DNA of 64,000 nt from Durusdinium trenchii (lineage: Eukaryota; Sar; Dinophyceae; Suessiales; Symbiodiniaceae): NCBI GenBank assembly GCA_963970005.1, contig CAXAMN010021385.1, positions 581,375-645,374 of the forward strand. Reading direction: 5' to 3'. Of the stretch, positions 12,067 through 23,458 are shown piece by piece (position 1 is the stretch's first letter; the number at the start of each line of letters is the position of its first letter). A program made the position numbers and the translations under genes. A model generated the notes under the pieces. The model saw nothing but the letters and a program-made list of their open reading frames with translations, made no database searches and was not told where the DNA came from.

Positions 12067-13600
12067 GAAAAGAGGACCAGAGCTGGTGATCAGAAAGGCC
12101 GAAAGGTCAAAGTTCCATGTCGATACATTCAAATTTCTGTTTCTATTTTTTCCCCGCACGTTTTGCCCTTTACATGCCTGTGGCTAGGACTCCGTCAACA
12201 GGAACCCAGAGCTTCGCTTGGCTCCAGGACTCTTCATCGCTTTTTTTATCGCCAAGTAGGAAGAGCATCCGTCAGACTGCCGTGTAGCATCAAAGTCCCT
12301 TCGCAAACTGAAGGACTCAGTCTTGCCACGAAAAGTCAAAATGAATCTTCAAAAGCTGCGACATGATCCTGGTGCTGAGGCGCAAGAGTCACACAAACAT
12401 CAACATGATTTAACTGAATTTGCAGAAATTTGCATTGTCTTTTCTTCAGTGTAGGCTCTAGACAACCTAGGGACCTAGGGCTTTATGTGCAACTGCTCCA
12501 AGAACAGGTGAGAGGCTCACCGGTGACCTCAGTAGAGATGAGGCATTGCTTTCAAACACTTATGTCATGCTTTGGAGAATGTACGTTTCAACGTCAGACA
12601 GAGCAAGTTTGGCTTTGGCCTGGGCTTACTTGCAGAACGATTGCCTTGTTTGTGGAAGTGGGTTGGCTGGCTCATTTCTTCTTATTCTGAGCTCACTTTG
12701 AAATTGGACAAGCACTAGAGCACATGCAAACAGGTCTACAATGTACCCGGCCTCACCAAAGATCGTGAAGGTGGTGGGTACCATTTTGTGTGAAGCCTGT
12801 TCCTTCCAGTCGGAGAGTCTTCACCTTTGTTCAAGGTGAACGGTGAGTCTTCCCTGGCAGCTCTGCGGCGCACCCGTAAGACGCCGCTTGGCGGATGAAA
12901 TTCTGCACCCGTGATGCACCGAGAATCCACGTCTTTGCAAAGGAGACATTGCTGCTTGGATGCGGACGAGGCAGGGCATTCTTGGACAAAGGGAGGGCAT
13001 CATGTAAATCATTTATATAAACGGTATTACCTGATGCCAAGGTGCGCATTTTGAGAGATCAGCAAGAGGATGAGGAGCTCCATTCTTTGGCAGTAGCTTT
13101 TCACATACTGTGGAGAAATTCAGCACGTTCAAGTATGTCAGCATGGACCTCCCGTCATTGCTGGTACATATATTTATTTGTTTTTGCAGTGGCTTGAATC
13201 CTCCCCTTAGGCACGATACGACCTTTTTGAGTACATCTTTTGTTCACCAAAACACATTCTGTGGAAACTCCTTTGGCAACTTAGACCTTGAAGTCTCAAC
13301 GGTTCCAGAGACTGCCCATGATGCATTGTCACTACACAGTCACCAGAAGAACTCAACGGGCAACACGGCACGTCAGACTGCTCACAGCCGCTAGATAACA
13401 AATAAGCAGGCCGAGCGGCCATGCCCTAATGGACACCTGAGCTCGAGCGCTTTCCTCGAGCGACTTTTGCCCGAGAATAGCCCATGTCATACTTTTTGAA
13501 GCAGGTGTTGCCCTACTATTGCACCACGGCATGCCGTGACATGCGGTTGGCTCATGCCAAAGGAAATAGTAAGGATCCAGCAAAGACTGAGCCCTTGAGG
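12067..13600 (+). other. Possible decayed coding fragments
   Basis: Short protein-like stretches on the + strand are broken by stops in the same frame. One at about 12841-13006 reads LPWQLCGAPVRRRLADEILH, a TGA, then GDIAAWMRTRQGILGQREG and a TAA. One at about 13191-13305 reads ARYDLFEYIFCSPKHILW. They may belong to the same broken gene as 13600-14470. No intact gene seen. Confidence 0.3.
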
Positions 13601-14470
13601 AACATCATTTCGCACGCAAACATACTTCAGGAGCGGATCATAAGCTCTTGGCGAGAAAATTCAGCTGGCTGCCCAGTAAAGGTTTGACAAACCTGTCCGA
13701 CAAACTTTGAAGAACCTCCTTGCCGGACACTCTGCCCGAGGGTGAAGCTCTTGTCCCAATGCTCGATCTCCTGCCAGTGATTGGTGGAGAGGCTGGGCAG
13801 AATACAATGCGGTTCTGAAAAGCAGGCTCGTTTCTTTCTCTGCATAGAAAACCAACAAGCATCAACAAGCTGCGCCCGCCTTCTCCACAGAGTGGACTCT
13901 TGCACATGCCTCCTGAAATGCCATTGGCATCAGCAGTCCCAGCAGGGACAATCATTTCAGTTCGCCAGGCATCCCGGGGAAAATTTTGTGTTGCAAACAT
14001 GCTGCCTGGCTGCAACTTCGATATACACATATATATATATACGTAGTTATATATTTATAACTATTGTATATATATATATTATATATATATATATCAATAC
14101 TGCAACCATTTCTTTTGGCTTTGCGGAGTCGCTGTTGTCTTGATCAGAGGTTGTTGATCCTCCCGCTGGTCTTGTTTTCCACTTCAGGCCCTTTGGCCAT
14201 ACTGCCAAGCCTCGCTTTCACTACACGGAGTTTGAGGAGAGCAACCAGGCCAATGGATATGAGTGGGCATTAAAAGCGGGGACCTCACAGTTTGACCCCC
14301 CCTGGAAGGGAAGAGGCCCAAATCCATTGGTTCGAGGTTTCATTATGTAAATGCACACCCATATGAACAAGACCTCCGATGAGCATGAGGCAGTTGCTGA
14401 TGGGTTTCGGCTCAAGACTCAAGTAGCACACGATGTGAACAAATATAGTTCATTGCATACTGTGTTGGGC
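13600..14470 (+). pseudogene. Decayed two-exon coding region
   Basis: One + frame is protein-like from about 13630 to 14030 (LLARKFSWLPSKGLTNLSDK, TGA, SLPDTLPEGEALVPMLDLL, TGA, ASAVPAGTIISVRQASRGKF). A splice at AC|GTAGTT to CTTCAG|G at 14187/14188 fits the phase and leads into an exon reading TAKPRFHYTEFEESNQANGY and WKGRGPNPLVRGFIM. A TAA at 14348 follows, after which the same frame continues HMNKTSDEHEAVADGF to a stop near 14468. Continuity of one frame across three stops argues for a pseudogene, although unrecognised small introns could explain some of them. The splice lies in an AT microsatellite (14025-14096). Confidence 0.5.
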
Positions 14471-15962
14471 ACACCATGTATATAACAAGAATGTACTCTT
14501 TGTTACGGACACCTTTGCTATAAACCTAGACACGCGCCATCCTTTGCTGTTCTTCATTGTCGAACCGAACCATCAGAGCTGGCCTGAGAGCGGATGCAGA
14601 CAGGCCCCTAGAAAATGCGATACTCCTTCAATGGCGCCCATCTCTTGTGACGAGCAATCAAGGTCATGGAAAAATGGCAACATCCCCTTCTAGAGTGGTT
14701 CAAGCAAGATAAGGCCTCTCAAGAAGTAGAGCAACTTACTTTAGTATCAAACAATTCATCGCTTCTACAACCAGGTTTGCAATGTCCACGCTTGCGAGCC
14801 TTGACGGGCTTGACGGGTGTCCGGTATGCCGAGCCCAGCAATTGCAGCTGCCAACGCTTTGTGCAAGAATCAGGAAGTAACCCATGAAACTATCAGCAGA
14901 GACCTTCAACCTTTCCTGGAAGATTTTCGGTCGTATCCTCAATTGGGCACTGCACTCCTCAGTAATTTGGCTGGCAGAAAGATGCTTGGCAACTTGAGCC
15001 AGCTTTGACATTAGCTTTGGCACTCCTGATACGGATCGATCATGTATATACTGTTAAATTGCATGCAAGTGATTCGGTTAGGTTAAATTGCATGCAAGTG
15101 ATTCGGCTGGCTGATTCGACCTAGTTCATAGTTGTAGGGTAGATGGCACAAGGGCCAGATGTCATGTACAATTTGAGAGGGCAGTCGCCATTAGTGTTAC
15201 TGGGTGTAACATCAAAGAGCGTGGAAGGCGACCTCACTCACTCAATGGGCTTTCTCCACTCAAATCAACGTTCCTTCCTTGCACCGTAGGAGGTGTTTTG
15301 AAAGGTCACCATCTTACGGTGTCCAGTCCTTCTATATGGGGTGTGCCCTGCTAAACAAGTATAAGTACAGTAGCATCATTTTTGTGCTTGAGGTGAAGCA
15401 GCATTTGTTTTAAAACATATTTTCTGTAGGTAATGTTCACACAGTAATTATTCATATAATGCGTCTTGATATCTATGAGTATCGCATGTCACTTTATGAG
15501 GCTCCCACTCTTCACATCGTGGTCTTTTGTTGAACATTTCTTGACCCCGTCGGGGCAGAGCCATTCCCGAAATTATCCTTCTCTTCCAGGGTGAAAGAAA
15601 CAATGCGGAATACGGCTATGCGGCTGTGCATCGCAACGATTTCTCGGTGTCAGTCAAATTTCATCAAATTTCTCACCCAGCCGCAATTATCCCTCTTGCC
15701 CCTCTTGCAATGCCCTCTATACATCTGAACTCATGACTAGGTCTTCCAGAACCTCCAGTAGGGGGAAAACCAGACGTCGAACCCAAATGTGTTCAGGGAA
15801 TGCCCATGTGCCCTTCAGACTCTTCACCAAACTTTGTGCCGTTGGATCCCGCAACAGTTCTACACAAGCATCCCTTTGAGTAGTTCTCAGCAAACATGTT
15901 CGAAGACAGACCGGAACTAGACTTGCTCGGGACTTTATTGAATCAATCCCAGGTTTTAAGAC
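14471..15962. other. No supported gene; 29-bp tandem duplication
   Basis: Bases 15053-15077 and 15082-15106 are the same 25-mer (gttaaattgcatgcaag then tgattcgg), giving a period of 29. A + frame at 14817-15008 (HETISRDLQPFLEDFRSYP) is weakly protein-like and may be an exon of an unseen gene. The 15200-15960 stretch upstream of the PPR gene holds nothing I recognise. Confidence 0.4.
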
Positions 15963-18017
15963 ATGGGATCACTTGGAACGCCTACCGGTTTGTATCGACC
16001 CATGAGGAAGCTTCGCCATATTCCCATTGTCTTGGAGGCATTAGTGACAAACCACTGTGAAGTGAACGCCTTTCATTATGGAGTATCAATCAGCGCATTC
16101 AAGAAGGCTGAGAAGTGGCCAAATGCCTTGTGGCTCCTGCGTCAAATGGAACGCCAAGACATTTCTCCGAATACAGTCACTTATAGTGCTTGCATCAGCG
16201 CTATGGAGAAAGGCAGCCAGTGGGTTCAAGGCTTGGATCTTCTATCAGAGATGGAGCAAAAGAAGGTCAAGAAGAATGTTATCACTGTAAGCTCTGCAAT
16301 TAGTGCTTGTGCCAAAGCTGGAAAGTGGCAAGGAGCTATTGACCTTCTGGCCGAAATGTGCAAGGAGAAAAGCCATCCAGACAATGTGGTGATGAATGCC
16401 TGCATCAGTGGATGCTGCACTGAGTGGCCAGTGGCAATGCATTTGCTGCGGGAGATGCATGGCTTTCAGCTAAAGCCTGATATCATCTCCTACAGTGCTA
16501 CGATTGCGGCATTGGAAGAAGGGCGGCAATGGGCGCTTACACTGGCCATTTTCCAGGAGATGCGCTCACACCAGATACCTTTGGACAGCTTTAGCTACAA
16601 TGCTTTAATTGGTTCCTTTTCCAGGGCGAGTGAATGGCAACATGCTCTTCATGTGTTTGGGCAAAAAGCTGCCAGCGAATTTGAGATGGACGTTCATGCA
16701 TGCAGTGCAGCTGTGAGTGCTTGTGAGCGAGCAGGCCAGTGGCAGCATGTACTGAAACTCTGGCCGAGTCTCCAGGACGTTCAGGCGAAGGCCAACCAAA
16801 AGGAGAAGAACCTTTACACGTTGAGTGCTGAGGGCCCAGAGGATTTAACGAGACACTTGAAAAGAGCGCTTGAACTGCAATGGGCGGTGGGCTATCCTTT
16901 TCTACCAGCTAGAGAAGATCAGTTGACGCACGGATTTTACAAGTATATTGCTGGAATGCAAGCCATGTGCGCCCGTGAGCTTTTGAAACTTATACCCAAT
17001 GCTCAACACGTCATGGATATGTTTTGTGGGTCTGGGACAGTGCTGGTGGAAGCACTCCGTGCTGGTAAGGACGTCGTTGGATGCGACGTCTCCCCATTAG
17101 CACTCCTTGTAGCCACTCATCATACAGATGCACGCCACATCGATCTAGCTGAATTCTTGCAAGTAGCAGAAGACCTTGCGGCCACTATGGAAATGCGTCA
17201 TGAAGGTTGGCACTTCCTTCTGTCTCAGATATCAGAGTTGCCAAAGAATTCTTTGAGGGATGCCTTGCACTTTGTTCTTTTGGTTGCGCTCTCGCGTGCA
17301 GGCGATGCGACATATTTGCATTCCTCTTCTAAAGGGATTGAGCAGGTTCCTGAAGAGGGACTTTCTCCACAGATGTTCCGTGGTATTGCCAAGCTTTACG
17401 CATCGCGTGTTGTGGCACTTAAGAGCTACTCAAAATCGTCCAATTGTCAGATATATCGATGTGACAATCGAATCCTCAGACTTCCAGAACTCGTTGATGC
17501 CATAGTCACAGGACCTCCATATCCTGGTGTGTATGACTATCATTCACCAGCTCGGAGTTGTGCTGATTTGCTTGGTGGAGACGTTCTTTATCAGTTTTGC
17601 GCTCCTGCTTCAGACATTCACGGTTCAAGGGCTCCTGTGAATGCTGAGATTTCTGACTCTTCTTCAAGCTACGCGCCGGAGAGAGAGATAGGCCAAAACA
17701 GCCTGTGGATCAATGACTTGCAATTTGCTGCCAAATGGCAAGCCCAGCAGGAGGAGTGGCTGGCTTCTGCTTTCGAAAACTTAAAAGAGGGAGGTACAGC
17801 TACTTTGATGATTGGTGATGGAGATTTGAAGGTTGCAGGTGATGGCGGCTTTGACAATTTGCAGCCCACTGTGAAAGCTGCTGAAAAGGCAGGCTTTCAC
17901 ACTTTAGCAACTGCGACCATTCGCGGGAGAAGCAAACATCCCAGGCAGCCAAAGGGGATGAAACGCACAGAGCACATGGTGCATTTGCAAAAGCCGACAC
18001 CACTTCAACAGCGGTGA
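15963..18017 (+). CDS. PPR-methyltransferase fusion protein
   Basis: This is a single uninterrupted frame of 684 codons (ATG 15963, TGA 18017). Residues about 37-277 form seven tandem pentatricopeptide repeats of about 35 residues; examples are SACISAMEKGSQW, SSAISACAKAGKWQGAIDLL and SAAVSACERAGQWQHVLKLW. PPR tracts bind RNA in a sequence-specific way, usually in organelles. Residues about 320-684 form a class I SAM-dependent methyltransferase: motif I is FCGSGTVLVEAL (354-365) with GCDVSPLAL downstream, and motif IV is TGPPYPGVYDYH (516-527). A late strand, ATLMIGDG, and RTEHMVHL near the end are typical of the DNA N4/N6-methylase and Trm11-like group. The usual Asp/Asn/Ser before PPY is Gly here. 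No introns, unlike its neighbours, which suggests retroposition. I see no obvious organelle-targeting signal. Substrate unknown; RNA guided by the PPR tract is an inference. Confidence 0.93.
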   Translation: MGSLGTPTGLYRPMRKLRHIPIVLEALVTNHCEVNAFHYGVSISAFKKAEKWPNALWLLRQMERQDISPNTVTYSACISAMEKGSQWVQGLDLLSEMEQKKVKKNVITVSSAISACAKAGKWQGAIDLLAEMCKEKSHPDNVVMNACISGCCTEWPVAMHLLREMHGFQLKPDIISYSATIAALEEGRQWALTLAIFQEMRSHQIPLDSFSYNALIGSFSRASEWQHALHVFGQKAASEFEMDVHACSAAVSACERAGQWQHVLKLWPSLQDVQAKANQKEKNLYTLSAEGPEDLTRHLKRALELQWAVGYPFLPAREDQLTHGFYKYIAGMQAMCARELLKLIPNAQHVMDMFCGSGTVLVEALRAGKDVVGCDVSPLALLVATHHTDARHIDLAEFLQVAEDLAATMEMRHEGWHFLLSQISELPKNSLRDALHFVLLVALSRAGDATYLHSSSKGIEQVPEEGLSPQMFRGIAKLYASRVVALKSYSKSSNCQIYRCDNRILRLPELVDAIVTGPPYPGVYDYHSPARSCADLLGGDVLYQFCAPASDIHGSRAPVNAEISDSSSSYAPEREIGQNSLWINDLQFAAKWQAQQEEWLASAFENLKEGGTATLMIGDGDLKVAGDGGFDNLQPTVKAAEKAGFHTLATATIRGRSKHPRQPKGMKRTEHMVHLQKPTPLQQR

Positions 18018-18130
18018 CATCGGCTCACGTGCCATGGTGACCCTGCAAAGGCTGGGGCGTGTTAGGAAGGCGTTTGGCCAAAAAGGAGCGACAAAGAGGA
18101 GGTCAGACCGCCAACTCGTGAATTCAGACC

Positions 18131-18280
18131 ATGGCTTCGTTGACAGCACAGATCGTGCAGCTAAAATGCCAGCTGTGCCTGGCTGACAGGCCTATCCCCA
18201 AGAATTGCCTCGCCCAAAGACACAGCCTCCGCGACCAGGCCAAATTCGACAGTAAATTGGAGCAAGACATTTGTGATTGA
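18131..18280 (+). CDS. Small hypothetical ORF
   Basis: ATG 18131 (context gaccATGgc) opens 49 codons reading MASLTAQIVQLKCQLCLADR, then a Lys/Arg/Gln-rich tail and TGA at 18280. The composition is protein-like and the start context is good. There is no family match. It may be a first exon whose continuation I cannot see. Confidence 0.3.
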   Translation: MASLTAQIVQLKCQLCLADRPIPKNCLAQRHSLRDQAKFDSKLEQDICD

Positions 18281-19484
18281 TTGGTTGATTGGAATGATGT
18301 GTTTTCTTGGACAGAAACAACATGAAACAACAACAACATTTATGTTTGCAGCACCACAGGGTTTGGATCCATCTTGACGTCACCCCAAAATTTCACTCAT
18401 TCATTCTTTTTCACTCGTAGGTACTCGATTGCTCGGAAAGATGAGAAGTCCACTTGTACAAATCAAGGCCGCAGCGTTGCTATTTTGCCAATCACTATCA
18501 CTATCCTTTTCCTTTCTACTCGAGATCACCCGAAAGCTATGTGCGCAACATTGGTTACAAGACTGACATGCATGATATGCACAATGTGTGAACCTGCCTG
18601 ATTAGAACCAGAAATTGCAAAGAGTTCAACAAAGATCGTAGTCAAAGTTCTCTTAGGCTTTAATTATGCATACACTGCTTCACCAGTAACTTGATTCCTT
18701 CGCCCAGGAGGATTTCAGAAGCATCACCAGCCTGACCAGCTTCCATCGTTTGTGCAAAGTTCAGAAATAGAGCGACTGGCAGAGCCACATTGCTCTACAG
18801 CTCATTCGTTTTCAAAACTCGTTTTCAAGCCTAGTGAAGCGCCAGATGACGAACCTGGCAAATTTGACTATTTTGGGTTTTGGCGAGTGTGATGTGACTT
18901 TTAAAGCTCATGAGTAGATGTTTTGTTTGATTGGCTATGGGATCTCTCATTTGGTGCCACGTTTAGAGAGGATTCCTAAACACTACGCGGAATCCTCTGT
19001 GCAAATACCCTGCTGGGCCTCAAGAATCTTATCAAGCTTTTGTCCAAACTCCAAACCTATGAAGGGCGTTCAGCCGCCCGAAGACCTGACACTATTGGAA
19101 GTCATGGGAGTGAACACAAAACAGGAGGCTACACATACCATGAGTAACTCATGTCGAATAATCAAGTATGAATAATTAAACCGTTCTCAAAACTGTTCCT
19201 CAGCCAACTAGCTCTTGCAAACTATAGCTTTAAGAGATTCTTTTGGCACTTGCGAAGCAAGTGACCGCTGCCGGGATACGAGTGCATTTGCTCAACTGCA
19301 AGCTGGGTCGTGTGAAGACTGATTAACAGATTGGCAGGGCCAGAAGCCTAAGTTGCTTTTCGTGAAATTGCATCTTCATGTGGCCAGGTAGTCCAGGCTC
19401 TCTTTTTCCCATCCGCAGACAGAAAGAGGAGCGCTGCGGCCTTTGATTTCTCCTTCGGCTCGGAGCTTTGTATATTTTAAGTCC
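18281..19484. other. No supported gene
   Basis: A + frame at 18918-19175 of 85 codons ends in a fairly protein-like stretch (PPEDLTLLEVMGVNTKQEA), but it has no splice context or motif. Otherwise nothing seen. Confidence 0.4.
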
Positions 19485-19580
19485 AACACTACTAGTAGAG
19501 TCCTTGCTCCTAGTAGCGATGCCCTTTGTTGCTAGTAGCTTCTTGTTACTATATAGTAGTAAGGCCAAGAGCTACTAGTG
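19485..19580. repeat. 21-nt TACTAG repeat, array 1
   Basis: About four units of the dispersed family with core CTTGTTACTAGTAGC, alternating with 'gatgccc' and 'aaggccaagagctactag' linkers. See the array at 63070 for the clearest 21-nt spacing. Confidence 0.8.
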
Positions 19581-19994
19581 GCGTCTATGTGTCAGTTGTT
19601 TGCAGGTGGTGTATGCAGTGAAGAATGTTTGTGCCCAAGATCAAAAACCTGGCTTGATGGCTGTTTGTTTGCTGGATGCAATGGGCTTCTATAAATTTTG
19701 AGAGTGTTACAAACATATCGAAGGCCGAGAAGAAACGCAAGGTCGCGAGCTTAATTCTAGCAAGGACAACTGTTGAGCTTATTGCCTATTGGTGGATTCA
19801 CACACATGCTGAGCCAAGAGAGTATAAGTAAAGGATTCTCCGTTGAACCAAGCTTGATCCAGACTTTACTTGCACAGGTTAACAGATTGATTTGGAATCG
19901 GTTCCCATTGATAAATCGTTTCCTTCCCGTCGTTCTCAGTTGATCAGCCCTCAGCGGCGCATACAGCGGCTCTTCGTTGAGGAGGGTGAGCAAT

Positions 19995-20100
19995 TTTGGG
20001 AACCAGTAGCTTCTTGTTCCTAGTAGTAATGCCAGGAGCTACTAGTAGCATCCTTGCTACTAGTAGCGTTGCACCTTGCTACTAGTAGCCTCTTGTCTCT
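19995..20100. repeat. 21-nt TACTAG repeat, array 2
   Basis: About five units, same orientation as array 1: 'cttcttgttcctagtag', 'taatgccaggagctactag', 'catccttgctactagtag' and 'cgttgcaccttgctactag'. Linkers vary more than the TAGTAG core. Confidence 0.85.
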
Positions 20101-21280
20101 AGATCTTTTTATGATATTGTTCCGAGGAGTTCAAGAAGACCTTCTTCTCCCCCAATCCATGGTACGAATCCCCCGAGGTGCGATGGGCACGTTGAGGTTT
20201 CTTCCTGCTTGTGGTGCATGGCGGCACACCGTTTGAACATGCTAAAACCATCTAAAACCAACTGCAGAAGCTTAACCTGTTTGTGTGCACAAATCAACGT
20301 TTCAACAGAACACATGTTGCCTTTGCGTTGACACAACCACACTGTTTCCGCAGTTTTCATTTCCTGGTGGCAATCCACAAAAGATCTACAACTACTGGAT
20401 GACGACAAGGCCACTCTGCATGCAATAGCAATTTAAGTTTGCATCATTGCAGCGTGCTTTGACGGATGACCTGAAGGGAGACAAGTTTAGTGGAGGGCGT
20501 GGTCGGCGTGGTGTGCATTAGGTGTTAAGCTAAGCTGATAAGGCTGATCAAACTGGCCTTCTAGTCCACACGTGCAACCTCGCTCTTTTCAACTGACAAT
20601 ACTGGACTTGCCATGGCCACGGCAAACATTTATGCAGCCTACCAAAGCAGTGTGCGGAAGGGGGCCTTGATTCCAGAATCCAAGCTAAATTTTAAGGATT
20701 CCAAGACGTATCAATTTGTCATTTTGTCTCCACCATGAGCAGCTGCCAAAACCCGCGGTGAGAAGTTCAACCTTGGTGGTAGACTGTAGTGGTGGGTTAG
20801 TGAGAAGCACCTAGCAACTGTTCATAACTTTTCGGACCTGCTGCAGGGAATCCTATGTTTAAATAGCGACTTCTAGGCGAGAACCATCGGCAACCTCTGA
20901 AATGTCCAAACCCACACAGAGTGTCACATGGGCATGAACATCAGAAACGGAACCATTGCGGACAAAAAGGCCTTTTGGACATCACTGAGCAACGTATTAG
21001 GTTGGAGGCCATCTTTACAAAGATACGTGCTTTCCCCATGGTTGAACCAGCGACCTTTTCGTCGGCAGTGCCTGTCGGTAGTCTTTAGATGTCTTTGGTT
21101 TTTGATTTGGAAGGCCCTAAGGCTGATAGATGGGGATATACAGTTTTTATATGGTGAAATTCAAAAGAACCTAAGGCAAGCCTCGGAACATTGGAGAAGA
21201 AAAGCACTCTTGTTTGTGGCAAGGGGTAGTTGCTGTACATGTGAAATCCATGACCCAAGGCGAGCATAGAATATCATGCA
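20101..21280. other. No supported gene
   Basis: A + frame at 20934-21269 of 112 codons contains a long aromatic, basic stretch but no motif. I leave it uncalled. The remainder shows nothing recognisable. Confidence 0.35.
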
Positions 21281-21555
21281 ATGTGCACTCAATCTGAACA
21301 AGGCCCACCAGAGATATTGAACGGGTTGATGACGGTCAAAACAGCTGTGGCTGCACTTGGACACAGGTGCAACGGCTTTTTGTTGACTTGGTTTTTATAT
21401 TTTTCTCGAAGCGCTTTCGACATTGTCTCACGACCCTTTGCAGACCCATGTCAGTTGGATGGCCGCCGTGGTGCATCCTTTGTGAGTTTCAACCAGGAGG
21501 GCCAGGTCGTTTACGTTCGGGAGGCACAAGTACGACAGATTTTGTTGTGATCTAA
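21281..21555 (+). CDS. Small hypothetical protein, spliced or read through
   Basis: ATG 21281 begins MCTQSEQGPPEILNGLMTV and VKTAVAALGHR. Two readings fit. Without splicing the frame runs to TGA near 21550 and ends SFVSFNQEGQVVYVREAQVR. With a GT-AG intron from CACAG|GTGCAAC to CTTTGCAG|A, the phase (2+1) fits and the protein ends CEFQPGGPGRLRSGGTSTTD and FVVI, with TAA at 21555. Both tails look protein-like. No family recognised. The next gene starts only 80 bases downstream on the same strand. Confidence 0.45.
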
Positions 21556-21635
21556 TGATTGTGAAGCGCTTGTAATTGGCATTGGCTCAAGGTTTTCTTT
21601 GGCCAGTTCGCAGCATTTACTCTCGCCTTTCGCCC

Positions 21636-22241
21636 ATGGCTCTGACTCGGGTTGTTGCCGCGTTGCTGATGTGCGAAGTGTTTGCAGAGCCCAGCCTGCA
21701 GGGAAGTGCTGGAAACACCACTGGAGTGAGCATCACTAGCTCCCTTCGAGCCTCGCGCAGCTGGCCGCATCCAGGTTGTTGCAGTGGCTGCATTGACTTT
21801 TGCTCTCCCTTCAGCGGCAGGTGTTATGACAAGAAGGGAAAGTACTACTATCTGGAGTGCAGTACGAGCACCGGCGAGACTGGTGGTGGCGGAGAGCACC
21901 AGGACTGCTGCAGTAACTGTGGAGCCTTTTGCTCTCCTAAAAGTGGCAAGTGTTACCTTGGGAAGGGCGAGACTTACTACTTGGATTGCCGGACATACAT
22001 TTTTGCCGGGCGCAGAAAGTGCAATCTGAACCGCGGCAACGGCATGATCGACTACTCACCCCAGGTTGGCTCGGCGACAGAGTGCCGTGTTGCCTGTCAG
22101 AACACCCCAGGCTGCACTAACTTCCAATTTGCTGCAGCAGATACGGCCTGCAGCGTGAGTACAGCATGCCAGCTTTTTAGCAAAAGTTGCTACTCTGACT
22201 CAACGGAAGATCCATGCTGGGAACTGTATGCTCTAGACTGA
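21636..22241 (+). CDS. Secreted cysteine-rich protein with PAN/Apple-like tail
   Basis: The frame is open from 21576, but I choose ATG 21636 because it has a CCCATGG context and directly begins a signal peptide (MALTRVVAALLMCEVFAEP). That gives 201 codons. Residues about 45-70 and 85-110 are two copies of one module: CC, then C, then FCSP with SG, then CY, KG, YYL and C. The C-terminal ~75 residues carry Cys spacing resembling PAN/Apple domains (ATECRVACQNTPGCTNFQFA, then further Cys to the end). PAN/Apple folds bind proteins or glycans, so an extracellular or cell-surface adhesive role is likely; this is an inference. No intron is needed. The repeated module is not one I can name. Confidence 0.85.
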   Translation: MALTRVVAALLMCEVFAEPSLQGSAGNTTGVSITSSLRASRSWPHPGCCSGCIDFCSPFSGRCYDKKGKYYYLECSTSTGETGGGGEHQDCCSNCGAFCSPKSGKCYLGKGETYYLDCRTYIFAGRRKCNLNRGNGMIDYSPQVGSATECRVACQNTPGCTNFQFAAADTACSVSTACQLFSKSCYSDSTEDPCWELYALD

Positions 22242-23458
22242 GATGCCAGTTGCGAAACAGCCAACTCAGAAGCCATGGCAGGCTGGGACCTTTGCGGTTC
22301 CATCCCTGATTCCTTGTTTTGTTTGGGAGCCGCAATTTGGAGACTGATTCCACAGGATGTAAATCGATCCTTTGTAAAGTTTTACGGTGTGATCAGCCCT
22401 CTGTAAAGTGGGAGTACAAAGCCCTTTGCATGAATCACGCGGCAGTCATTCAATTGGAGAATCTGCAAAGGTTGGCAAATGGACGCGACTCATTGTGACT
22501 GCATGTGAACCCTTCACTTAGAGCAGTCTCGAACTGTCAGGGGAAAGAACACGGAAGTGATCCCGATCCAGTCATGTTCAAGCGAACATTTTGGCAGGTT
22601 CTTCAAGCGAGTTTCAAGATGCAATTCCTTCAGGTTTGCGAGCCTCAAGGGCTTGGGGGTAAGTTCAAGGACAACACCTTGAAGAGCCTGCAGTTCTGTG
22701 CTTAGCAAGCACCAAGTGCTGAAGGGCAGCAGCATACAGCATCTAAAGCATGTGACGGCTATGTCCTTTCAGGACTCTTTTGGGTGCCCAGAACATGATT
22801 CAGAACATATTCTCTGCTCTGGACGGGGGCTGTTGAATATGTGTAGAGTCTGATGAATGAGCCAATCAATGCTTTTCCTAACTAGGGCTCCTACTTGTGA
22901 GGATCCGCAATTTGCAAGACACTCCAATGTCCAACTGCTCTCCGATTTGCAAGGACAGGATTCTGGTTCAGGAGGACATCCGCTCACTAGTTTGTCAGGT
23001 TGCCAGACTCTCATGTATATATATATATATATGTATGTATGTATGTATGTATAATCGCAATTCTTGAGTGTTTCTGCATCTATGGTTTGATAGATCCTGT
23101 GAGGCGTGTGCAGTAGGCCATGCTATTTTTCTACCCTGCAAAATTGACTGTATCCTTTCTGCCGAGACACTTTTCAAGTGCACGTCCTTCGGTCAACTAG
23201 ACTGTATACAGTATACAGTAGTCTTTGTTGATTGTGTCTTCAGTTGTTAGTTATTGGACTCCAGGTGCAGATTGATGGTTACCCATACATGAGTTGTTTT
23301 GCAGACCAACAATGACTGAGCTGCTAAGCTCATGAAAGCTCGGCCGTTGCCTTTGCTCAAGCTAAAGCACATTGACATGACAAAGCAGGTAGGGCTCCTT
23401 GTGTTTCGCGGGTAGCGCGGCTCCTGCGGCTTCTTGGCTAGAGGGCAGTTCACAGGCC
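22242..23458. other. Intergenic, with microsatellite
   Basis: An (AT)n(ATGT)n microsatellite lies at 23014-23053. 'ctgtatacagtatacag' near 23203-23219 is a small palindromic repeat. No convincing exon is visible, although a 66-codon frame at 22505-22705 is open. Confidence 0.45.

Noticed and set aside
14405..14416. TTTCGGCTCAAG, one mismatch from the end of the dinoflagellate spliced leader (TTTTGGCTCAAG)
   Set aside because: It lies inside a coding-like frame (ADGFRLK), the rest of the leader is not present upstream, and a 12-base near-match is expected by chance at this scale.
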